From NCBI GenBank assembly GCA_049515175.1, contig JBEKUI010000007.1:1-41976 (forward strand): DNA of 41,976 nucleotides. The letters run 5' to 3'. The position numbers and the translations under genes are program-made. Source of the DNA: JACQNR01 sp049515175. GTDB lineage: Bacteria > Acidobacteriota > Terriglobia > UBA7540. Positions 32,224-39,196 of this stretch are shown here, piece by piece. Each line of letters starts with the position of its first letter. The first letter of the stretch is position 1. The notes under the pieces are model-generated. The model had not been told where the DNA came from. It searched no databases and saw nothing but the letters and a program-made list of their open reading frames with translations.

Positions 32224-33411
32224 ATGAAATGCAAGATTCTAATTGCATTCGTGCTCCTCGTCAGCGCGTCAGCAATTTACGCGGCGGAGAATCCTCCCCT
32301 CATCACCCGCTGGGAGAATTTCACCACTGCCAACGGGATGCCCGACGACAAGGTCTTCTGCGTGGCCGTCGACGGCGATCGCATCTGGGCCGGCACCGAG
32401 GACGGACTCGTGCTCATCGAGAACGGCAAGGTGAAGAAGGTCTACACGACCGAGGACGGCATGGCGCACCGCGTCGTGATGGCGATCGCGGTGGATAAAA
32501 ACACCGGCGGCCTCTGGATCGGCACCTTCGGCGGACTCAGCCATTTCTCCGGCGGGCAGTTCACCAACTACACCAACCTGACGAGCGGCCTCCTCAACGA
32601 CATCATTTATGGCGTCGCCGTGCAGGACAACTGGGTTTGGGTGGCGACCACGGCGGGCATCAGCCGCTTGGACACCAAGACCACCGAGTGGCGTAACTGG
32701 AGCGAGTTCAACGCACCTTTCCACGAACCGTGGGCCTACGGCGTGGCGCCCGCGCCGGACATCGGCAAGGTCTATTTCGCCGTCTGGGGCGGCGGCATGA
32801 TCGAATACGACATCGCCACGGACACCATGAAGCCCTACACGGACCCCGACGAGGAAATGGAAATTGTTCTCTTTCGTAATCAGGGGCTAATTCACATCAT
32901 TGTGAGCAATGTTGCTTATGACCCTGATCTGAAGATGGCCTGGGCGTCCACTTACTTCGGCCTGTCCGGCTACGATGGCCGCAATTGGCACAATTACTTG
33001 AACAAAGACAGCGGCCTGATTTCCGATTTCATCAATGCTCCCAAGGCCCGCGCCAATGAAGTCTGGGCGTGCACTGACAAGGGCCTGAGTTTTCTCGATT
33101 ACAAAACCAACACCTGGGTCTCCTACCGGCCCTACAAGCAGACCGGCAAGGGTGAAGCGATCATTACCTGGCCGGACGGCAAGAAGACAACGCTCGATAC
33201 CCCGACCACTCTCGCGCACAACTACACACTCAACATGGATTTCCAGGGCAAAGACATCTGGGTGGCCACCGCCAAAGGGCTGAGCCACGGAATCCGTGAA
33301 CCCCAAATGGAGGCACAGATCTATGCCAGTGCAGGACTCATTCGTCGCAGCAACCGCAACCGCGGAGGAAACGGCAAAGACGCACCTGCCCATCCCCCGA
33401 AAGGCTATTAG
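32224..33411 (+). CDS. Exported two-component-regulator-type beta-propeller protein
   Basis: A 395-residue protein with a clear signal peptide (KILIAFVLLVSASAIYAAE). Repeated sensor-propeller blades follow: DDKVFCVAVDGDRIWAGTEDGLVLIENG, GGLWIGTFGGLSHFSGG, DNWVWVATTAGISRLDT, DIWVATAKGLSHGI. Such blades usually form the periplasmic sensor of hybrid histidine kinases, but no kinase domain is attached here. The C-terminus becomes basic and Gly/Asn-rich where it overlaps the next gene by 89 bases. Ligand unknown. Confidence 0.82.
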   Translation: MKCKILIAFVLLVSASAIYAAENPPLITRWENFTTANGMPDDKVFCVAVDGDRIWAGTEDGLVLIENGKVKKVYTTEDGMAHRVVMAIAVDKNTGGLWIGTFGGLSHFSGGQFTNYTNLTSGLLNDIIYGVAVQDNWVWVATTAGISRLDTKTTEWRNWSEFNAPFHEPWAYGVAPAPDIGKVYFAVWGGGMIEYDIATDTMKPYTDPDEEMEIVLFRNQGLIHIIVSNVAYDPDLKMAWASTYFGLSGYDGRNWHNYLNKDSGLISDFINAPKARANEVWACTDKGLSFLDYKTNTWVSYRPYKQTGKGEAIITWPDGKKTTLDTPTTLAHNYTLNMDFQGKDIWVATAKGLSHGIREPQMEAQIYASAGLIRRSNRNRGGNGKDAPAHPPKGY

Positions 33412-33865
33412 CAACGCGGACGTCCTCAATGAGGCGCCCGCTTACGGCTCGGCCTTCTCGCGCGGGCTGCGGCTGGATATCAAAGGCGTCACCATCCTTC
33501 TGATCTCCGGAACGGCCAGCGTCGATGAACAAGGCCGTACCGTACATCCGGGCGATTTCGGCGCGCAGACTTGGCGGACCTATAGCAACATCACCGGCCT
33601 GCTTGAAGCCGAGGGCGCCACGTGGAAGGACATCGTGCGCACCACCTGCTACCTGCGGGACATCGAGCGCGACTACACGGAGTTCAACCGGGTTCGCACG
33701 GAGTTCTTCCGTCAGCAGGGGCTCAATCCCCTGCCCGCGTCCACGGGCATTCAGGCGATACTTTGCCGCCCGGACCTGCTCATCGAGATCGAAGCGATCG
33801 CGATCTGGGAGTCGGATCGCGGCAAGGGTTCGAACAACGGAGACCGCACGCCATCAACAGCGTAG
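33323..33865 (+). CDS. Rid (RidA/YjgF) superfamily protein
   Basis: A 180-residue protein with the Rid fold pattern: KAISNADVLNEAPAYGSAFSRG, LLISGTASVDEQGRTVHPGDFGAQTWRTYSNI, DIVRTTCYLRDIERDYTEFNRVRTEFF, LIEIEAIAIW. RidA enzymes hydrolyse reactive enamines/imines. The catalytic Arg of RidA (seven residues before IEIEAIA) is Leu here, with an Arg two residues later (LCRPDLL), a pattern also reminiscent of chorismatase-like relatives. ATG 33323 has GGAGG nine bases upstream and lies inside the propeller gene; no later in-frame start precedes the fold. Confidence 0.8.
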   Translation: MPVQDSFVAATATAEETAKTHLPIPRKAISNADVLNEAPAYGSAFSRGLRLDIKGVTILLISGTASVDEQGRTVHPGDFGAQTWRTYSNITGLLEAEGATWKDIVRTTCYLRDIERDYTEFNRVRTEFFRQQGLNPLPASTGIQAILCRPDLLIEIEAIAIWESDRGKGSNNGDRTPSTA

Positions 33866-33867
33866 GA

Positions 33868-33927
33868 CCACCCCTTACTCCCCTCCTCAGTGAGGAGGGG
33901 AAGTCCGCCGACTGGCGGACGGGGTGG
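33868..33927. repeat. Nested palindromic repeat element after the Rid gene
   Basis: The outer pair CCACCCC (33868-33874) / GGGGTGG (33921-33927) encloses two perfect hairpins. One has 9-bp arms CCCCTCCTC/GAGGAGGGG (33880-33900) and the other 7-bp arms GTCCGCC/GGCGGAC (33903-33920). It looks like a mobile palindromic repeat and may also slow transcription at the end of the operon. Confidence 0.75.
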
Positions 33928-33933
33928 TCGGAG

Positions 33934-33961
33934 CTTCATTTTTCGAGTTTCCAGTTTCGGC
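33934..33961. repeat. Heptad repeat array before the DAHP synthase gene
   Basis: Four units (CTTCATT, TTTCGAG, TTTCCAG, TTTCGGC) directly follow the nested palindrome and abut the DAHP synthase start region. The word family is the same as at 32184-32218. Confidence 0.7.
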
Positions 33962-33974
33962 CAGGATGGTACCC

Positions 33975-34868
33975 ATGAAGATCGCTGGAAAAGTTGAGAT
34001 GGACGATCTGCCGCGGATTTGTCCACTGCTCAGCCGCAGGACGAACCCGCGCTTCGGCGAAGCGCAAACGCGCGCCGTACAGGTGGGCGCAGTGCGCTTC
34101 GGCGGAGAGCGCCCGGTGATGATCGCCGGGCCGTGCGCGGTGGAAAGCCGCGAACAGACGTTGGAGGTGGCACGCGCGGTCAAGGGTTCAGGCGCCGACA
34201 TGCTGCGCGGCGGCGCCTACAAGCCGCGCACTTCACCGCACGACTTTCAAGGGCTGGGGCTGGAGGCCCTGAAAATCCTGCGTGAGGCGTGCCGCGAGAC
34301 CGGGCTGCCCGTGGTCACGGAAGTGATGGACCCGCGCTTGGTGGAGCAGGTCGCCGAATACGCCGATATGATCCAGGTCGGCTCGCGCAACATGCAGAAC
34401 TATCCGCTGCTCATCGAGGTGGGGCGGGCGCGCAAGCCCGTGCTGCTCAAGCGCGGCATGGCCGCCGGCCTTTGCGAATGGTTAGGAGCGGCGGAGTACA
34501 TCGCCAATGAAGGGAATTTCGACATTGTCCTTTGCGAGCGCGGCATCAAGGCTTTCTCAAACGGCGAATACTCGCGCTACTCGCTCGACCTGAACGTCAT
34601 TCCGGCAATTAAAGCGGAGACGTTCCTGCCCGTGATCGTCGACCCCAGCCACGCCACGGGCGTCGCGGGGATGGTCGAGGGCGCCAGCCGTGCCGCCCTG
34701 GAGTTCGGCGCGCAGGGACTCATCATCGAGGTGGCGAGTGACCGCCTCGATGCCGCCAGACCCAGGTGCGACGCGGCGCAAGCCATCAGCCCGCGCACGC
34801 TGCGGAGAATCATTCATTACATCGACGCGCGGCAGGAGGTGCTCGCCGAGGGCGCGCACGCTGCCTAG
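33975..34868 (+). CDS. aroF: 3-deoxy-7-phosphoheptulonate synthase (type I-beta, AroF/KDOPS-like)
   Basis: First enzyme of the shikimate pathway; condenses PEP and erythrose 4-phosphate. Signatures: MIAGPCAVESREQT (the metal-binding Cys), RGGAYKPRTSPHDFQGLG, QVGSRNMQNYPLL, KRGMAAGLCEW, and IVDPSHATG with the metal-binding His. The length, 297 residues, and absence of an E. coli-type N-terminal regulatory extension fit the I-beta group. About 45 residues precede the barrel, shorter than a full ACT-like regulatory domain. I chose ATG 33975 with AGGA eight bases upstream; ATG 33966 adds three residues. Confidence 0.92.
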   Translation: MKIAGKVEMDDLPRICPLLSRRTNPRFGEAQTRAVQVGAVRFGGERPVMIAGPCAVESREQTLEVARAVKGSGADMLRGGAYKPRTSPHDFQGLGLEALKILREACRETGLPVVTEVMDPRLVEQVAEYADMIQVGSRNMQNYPLLIEVGRARKPVLLKRGMAAGLCEWLGAAEYIANEGNFDIVLCERGIKAFSNGEYSRYSLDLNVIPAIKAETFLPVIVDPSHATGVAGMVEGASRAALEFGAQGLIIEVASDRLDAARPRCDAAQAISPRTLRRIIHYIDARQEVLAEGAHAA

Positions 34869-34875
34869 GTGATCT

Positions 34876-34941
34876 GTAGCGCCGCTCTATGAGCGGCGAC
34901 AGGCAGGACGTAAAAGGACCCCGGTCATAGACCTGCGCTAC
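34876..34941. repeat. Paired REP-like element
   Basis: The first palindrome has 8-bp arms CGCCGCTC/GAGCGGCG around TAT (34880-34898). The second, GGTC-ATA-GACC, is at 34923-34933, followed by TGCGCTAC. The ends GTAGCGC and GCGCTAC are inverted, giving a paired layout. It shares the TAGCGCCG...TCTATGA core with the element at 2096-2186. Confidence 0.75.
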
Positions 34942-34976
34942 CGCGTAGGGCGGCCCGAAGCACAAAGGAAGTGACC

Positions 34977-36317
34977 ATGCATAAGAAAGCCCTGTCTCTG
35001 ATTTTGTTCATGATGATTGCTGCCCCCGTGTGGGCGCAAACGCCTTCATCCGAGCCGGCGAAAGACGACAAGCAGCCGGAGAAGCGCTACGCCAACATGC
35101 CGGTCGAAGCGGTTCCCTTCCGCCGTTTTACGAAGCCCTACTATGAATGGTTCGTCGAAAAGAATACGCTCGAATACAACGGCGCTGCCAGCGACCGTCC
35201 CGACGGCGACATCAACAAGCTCAGCGAAGTCGCCATCGGTTTCCTGGGGCCGCTGGAAAACAATCCCGAATCTGTTTTCGGTATCCCGCAATTGCACGCC
35301 GCGCAAATGGCCATCGAGGAAGCCAATGCTGCCGGCGGATATAAGGGCAAGCCCTTCGCGCTCAAGATCTACAACGACTCGGCACTGTGGGGAGCTTCCT
35401 CGACAGTTCTGCCGTCAATGCTATTCAAGGACAACTGCTGGGCGGTGCTGGGCTCGATCGATGGCCAGAGTACCCACATCATGATCCGCGTGTCGCTGAA
35501 GCTGGAAGTGCCCATCCTCTCCGCCGGCGCCACAGACCGCACCGTGCCGGAGACGCGCATCCAATGGCTGATGGTGACCTTCCCCAACGACCGCCAGCAA
35601 GGGTACGCCCTGGCGAACTACGTTTTCCATGAACTGAAGCTGAAGCGCATTGGCATACTGCGCACCCAGACCCGATATGCGCGAATCGGTGTTGGGGTAT
35701 TCAGCGACCTTGCGCGCCGCATCGGCCACCAGCCCGTTCTGGAAGTCAAATTTGATCGCGGCGATACGGATTTCACCCGGCAACTGAAGATGCTCCAGGC
35801 TGCCAAGCTTGACGGCGTGATCCTCTGGGGCGAAGCCCCGGAAGCGGGCCTGATCCTCAAGCAGATGCGCGCCATGGGCATGAATCAACCGGTCTTCGGC
35901 TCGAGCCGCACCGCATATTCCAAGGTCATCGAGCTCGCCGGCCCGGCCGCGGAGGGCTACGTCGCCGCCTGCGCCATGAATCCCACGCGCAACGACCCGA
36001 AATGGATCGCATTCCGAAACAAGTACCGGCAGAGATTCAATGAGGAGCCCGACCCCTACGCGCCCTTCGCCTACGACGGCATAAATATCCTGACGAGCGC
36101 CATCCGGGAGACCGGGCTCAACCGCGGCCGCATCATGGAAGTCCTGCGCAAGCACATCAACACCCAGATGGATGGCGTGGCAGGGCACTACGTTTTCGAT
36201 TACACGTTGAACAACATTGCCCCCATTACTCTAAGCCGCGTCGAAAACTGCAAATTTGTGTATTGGACCGCACCCCACGTCGAATCACTGGAGCCGGTAG
36301 TCGCGGAAACGAGATAG
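34977..36317 (+). CDS. Periplasmic branched-chain-amino-acid-type binding protein (paralogue 1)
   Basis: A 446-residue Peripla_BP_6-type protein. The signal peptide (LSLILFMMIAAPVWAQ) is followed by a pre-domain of about 60 residues with NTLEYNGAASDRPDGD, then the type I binding fold (VAIGFLGPLENNP, LGSIDGQSTHI, SAGATDRTVPE, RIGILRTQTRYARIG). ATG 34977 has AGGA seven bases upstream. No permease or ATPase gene is next to it, so it may sense or hand over a ligand rather than feed an ABC transporter. A paralogue follows after 27 bases. Confidence 0.85.
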   Translation: MHKKALSLILFMMIAAPVWAQTPSSEPAKDDKQPEKRYANMPVEAVPFRRFTKPYYEWFVEKNTLEYNGAASDRPDGDINKLSEVAIGFLGPLENNPESVFGIPQLHAAQMAIEEANAAGGYKGKPFALKIYNDSALWGASSTVLPSMLFKDNCWAVLGSIDGQSTHIMIRVSLKLEVPILSAGATDRTVPETRIQWLMVTFPNDRQQGYALANYVFHELKLKRIGILRTQTRYARIGVGVFSDLARRIGHQPVLEVKFDRGDTDFTRQLKMLQAAKLDGVILWGEAPEAGLILKQMRAMGMNQPVFGSSRTAYSKVIELAGPAAEGYVAACAMNPTRNDPKWIAFRNKYRQRFNEEPDPYAPFAYDGINILTSAIRETGLNRGRIMEVLRKHINTQMDGVAGHYVFDYTLNNIAPITLSRVENCKFVYWTAPHVESLEPVVAETR

Positions 36318-36344
36318 GTTTGGTGCGGACGGTTGGAAGCCGCG

Positions 36345-37565
36345 ATGCGCAATCTGACACTCATCTATCGTTGCGCCCGCAGGCTCGCCCTGCCGCGCCT
36401 GTGGGCGGCGATGTCGCTTCTCGCCGCCCACACTTTTCTGTGGGCACAGACCGCCCCCCAACCCACGGAACCCTATGCCACCATCGACCGCAGCTCGATT
36501 GACTACGCGGGACCCGACCGCGGCGCCTCCCACGATCTTTCCGGAAACAAAATCAAGATTGGCTTGATCCTGCCGCTCACCGGCGCCCGCAAGCCCGAGG
36601 GCGATGCCCTGCTCGCTGCCGCGCAGATGGCAGTCGAAGACGAAGCGCCAACACCACTTCCCGGTGCGCTCCGCCTCGAACTTGCGCCATGCGATGAGAG
36701 TGGCCTGTGGGGGCGCGCCTCAAGCGAAATCGTCAAACTGGTTGTGGACGACCGCGCCATCGCCCTCGTAACTTCGCCCGATGGCCGCGCCGCTCACCTC
36801 GCCGAGCAGGTCGGCAATCGCCTCGGCGTGCCCGTGGTCAGCCTGGCGTCCGACAGCCAGAATACCCAGATCAACATTCCCTGGTACTTCCGAATGGTTC
36901 CCGATGACGCCGCGCAGGCGCGTCTGTTTGCCGACGACATCTATCATCGGCAGGGCTTCCAGAAAGTGCGGTTGGTCACCGAGAACGATCACGACGGCAG
37001 AGTAGGCAAAGAGGAATTCGAGAAGGCAGCGCGCCGCCTGCAGGCGCCCGAACCCAAACTCTTGGAAATCGCAGCGCCCTCGGGAGATTTCGCCGCGGTA
37101 GCCACCGCCACTGACGAGGTCAAGCCCCAGGCCATCGTCTTCTGGGCGAGCGCCGATGTCTCTGCACATCTGCTCGCAGAATTGCGCCGTTATCAATCCG
37201 ATGCTGTGATTTACGTTTGCCACAAGGCGCTGCAGCACGCATTGATCAGCGCAACGCGCGAGCCGGGCACACCAAAGATCTGGATCGCTGCGGCCAAAAC
37301 CGATGAACCTCGAAAGTCGCTTGCCAACTTCGACCAGCGCTTCCGCGAGCGCACGGGTGCCGCGCCGAACCCGGCTGCTCGTGAAATGTACGACGCCGTG
37401 CGCCTGATCACCGCGGGCGTTCGCGCTGCCGGACCCAACCGCGCCCGCCTGCGCGATAGTCTGGCAAAGATGGGCAAGTATCAGGGAATTTCCGGTTTGA
37501 TTTCTTTCGACGGTGCGGGGAATAATCAGGCGGAGGCCGCGCTCATCCGATTGCCGGAGAGATGA
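36345..37565 (+). CDS. Periplasmic branched-chain-amino-acid-type binding protein (paralogue 2)
   Basis: A 406-residue protein with a signal-like N-terminus (ALPRLWAAMSLLAAHTFLWAQ). It shares with paralogue 1 a pre-domain motif (SSIDYAGPDRGASHD against NTLEYNGAASDRPDGD), then the binding fold: IKIGLILPLTGARKPEGDALL, DDRAIALVTSPDGRAAHL, VPVVSLASDSQNTQIN, VRLVTENDHDGRVG. ATG 36345 has GGAAG five bases upstream. It follows paralogue 1 by 27 bases and precedes the CoA-binding gene by 3, so all three are co-transcribed. Confidence 0.83.
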   Translation: MRNLTLIYRCARRLALPRLWAAMSLLAAHTFLWAQTAPQPTEPYATIDRSSIDYAGPDRGASHDLSGNKIKIGLILPLTGARKPEGDALLAAAQMAVEDEAPTPLPGALRLELAPCDESGLWGRASSEIVKLVVDDRAIALVTSPDGRAAHLAEQVGNRLGVPVVSLASDSQNTQINIPWYFRMVPDDAAQARLFADDIYHRQGFQKVRLVTENDHDGRVGKEEFEKAARRLQAPEPKLLEIAAPSGDFAAVATATDEVKPQAIVFWASADVSAHLLAELRRYQSDAVIYVCHKALQHALISATREPGTPKIWIAAAKTDEPRKSLANFDQRFRERTGAAPNPAAREMYDAVRLITAGVRAAGPNRARLRDSLAKMGKYQGISGLISFDGAGNNQAEAALIRLPER

Positions 37566-37568
37566 CTT

Positions 37569-38021
37569 ATGACATCCAAAGCAGCAGTCCAGGATTTCGT
37601 CGCGCAGCGCAAGCTGGCGCTGGTGGGCGCATCAAGCAAGAAAGCGAAGTTTGGGAATTTCGCTTTGAAGGATTTGCGCGCCAAGGGCTACAAGATCTTC
37701 CCCGTCCACCCCCAGGCAAAGACGATGGAGGGTGAGCCGTGCTTCTCCAGTATCGCTGCCCTGCCCGAAGCTGTTGACGGCCTGCTGGTGGTCGTCCCTC
37801 CTGCGCAGACCGAACAAGTCGTCCGCGACGCCGCCGCCGCGGGTATCAAGCGCGTCTGGATGCAGCAGGGCGCGGAATCACCCGCTGCCATCAAGTTCTG
37901 CGAGGAAAACCACATCACTGCCGTGCACGGCGAGTGCATTCTGATGTTCGCCGAACCCGCCGCCTGGTTCCATCGCGCGCACCGCTGGGCGTGGAAGCTG
38001 CTCGGGAAGCTGCCGCAATAG
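37569..38021 (+). CDS. CoA-binding domain protein (YccU-like)
   Basis: A single-domain Rossmann protein of 150 residues. LALVGASSKKAKFGNFALKDLRAKGYKIFPVHP (16-48) is the family signature, followed by VDGLLVVVPPAQTEQVVRDAAAAGIKRVWMQQGAES and a Cys in HGECILMF. Binding of CoA is inferred from family resemblance to succinyl-CoA synthetase alpha; no enzyme activity is known for such stand-alone proteins. It starts three bases after the binding-protein stop. Confidence 0.85.
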   Translation: MTSKAAVQDFVAQRKLALVGASSKKAKFGNFALKDLRAKGYKIFPVHPQAKTMEGEPCFSSIAALPEAVDGLLVVVPPAQTEQVVRDAAAAGIKRVWMQQGAESPAAIKFCEENHITAVHGECILMFAEPAAWFHRAHRWAWKLLGKLPQ

Positions 38022-38060
38022 TTCTCGAATCACCATCCCCGAAACCACGTGCGAGCGGGG

Positions 38061-39128
38061 TCAGGGCTTCCCATCCAGACCCTCCCAGGTGCGCAGGCCG
38101 TAGCGGCTGAGATAGATGGGAATGTTCCGGCAGAGCGGGTTATCCTGCTCGACTTCGCGGACCATGGAGCGTTTGGCGCTGCTCATGGAACCCATGAGGA
38201 GCGTCACCGAGCCGCCATCGCCGCCCGCGCCGTTTACCTTCCAGCCGAGCGCCCCGTGCTGGCGGGCGATTTCAATCACCCGCCAGGCATCACGGCTGAT
38301 GAGCTCAGGATGCAGGCGGCCCTGTGCCTCGGTATTCTCAATCATGGCCTGGCCGAGCGCCCGGAAATCGCCGGCATAGACGGCGTCCCGGGACTTGGCC
38401 GCCGTCACTCGCAGATCCTCCAGCTTCTTCGCGTGGGGTCCCGCGCCCTCCAATTCCTTGATCACCTTCTCGTGCACATCGGATGAGCTGTGCGATTTGC
38501 CCAGGTAAATGAGCGCCAGCCGTCGCTCCAGTTCCCACCAGGCGGAGTTCGGGATCTGAATCTGCGAGACCATGGCGTAAGGATACTTGAACATCTCGAT
38601 GTAATTGATTCCGCCATACGCCGCGCAGAGCTGGTCCTGGATCCCGCACTGCAACTTGAGCATTTGGGTTTCGATGGACTGGGCCGCGTAGGCCACTTCA
38701 TGCGGCGTGAGGTGTCCGTCGGTGAGGCGGTCGAGCGCCCCGACCAGAGCCACGGCCACGGCCGCCGAGGTGCCGGTGGAGGCGCCGCTGGGGGCCTGGG
38801 AGTGGAGCGTCACGCCCAGCGCTACGTCCTCGGGGACCTTCATCCGGGCAATGGCCGCCTGGAGCAGGGGATGCCGGTCCCAAGCCGTGTCGCTGGGGTG
38901 AACGGCAAAACGCTCGCCATAGTTCTCGGCGAAGACCTGGATGCGCTCCTCCCCGGCGGTGCAAGGGAAGACCTCAATCTGGACTTCGACGTAGGGATAG
39001 ACACCGATGTTGAAGATCTTGCCGCTCTCGGCAAACCAGGTGTCCGTCCAACCGCCGTTGTCACAAATGCGGATGGGGGCCACGCTGTTGATGATGCGCA
39101 AAGGCCGTCGTTTGGAAGTTTCCGCCAT
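38061..39128 (-). CDS. GHMP-family sugar kinase (heptose/fucose kinase-like)
   Basis: A 355-residue cytoplasmic ATP-dependent kinase. The N-terminal substrate region PIRICDNGGWTDTWFAESG resembles D-glycero-D-manno-heptose 7-phosphate and L-fucose kinases. The ATP loop is SQAPSGASTGTSAAVAVAL, and the C-terminal motif KVNGAGGDGGSVTLLM completes the GHMP fold. The exact sugar is not certain. ATG 39128 follows a G-rich ribosome binding region; the frame stays open upstream without similarity. It is downstream of polA with a gap of 67 bases. Confidence 0.85.
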   Translation of the reverse strand: MAETSKRRPLRIINSVAPIRICDNGGWTDTWFAESGKIFNIGVYPYVEVQIEVFPCTAGEERIQVFAENYGERFAVHPSDTAWDRHPLLQAAIARMKVPEDVALGVTLHSQAPSGASTGTSAAVAVALVGALDRLTDGHLTPHEVAYAAQSIETQMLKLQCGIQDQLCAAYGGINYIEMFKYPYAMVSQIQIPNSAWWELERRLALIYLGKSHSSSDVHEKVIKELEGAGPHAKKLEDLRVTAAKSRDAVYAGDFRALGQAMIENTEAQGRLHPELISRDAWRVIEIARQHGALGWKVNGAGGDGGSVTLLMGSMSSAKRSMVREVEQDNPLCRNIPIYLSRYGLRTWEGLDGKP

Positions 39129-39152
39129 CCACCGCCCCCCCCGGAGAGTTGT

Positions 39153-39196
39153 CCAGGTGTCTGCCTGGTGACAGGAGCCTGTTGACTTGTGGCTCC
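39153..39196. repeat. Two small hairpins between polA and the kinase gene
   Basis: CCAGG/CCTGG (39153-39168) and GGAGCC/GGCTCC (39174-39196) are perfect short stems in a row at the end of polA. No T-run follows, so termination is uncertain. Confidence 0.35.
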
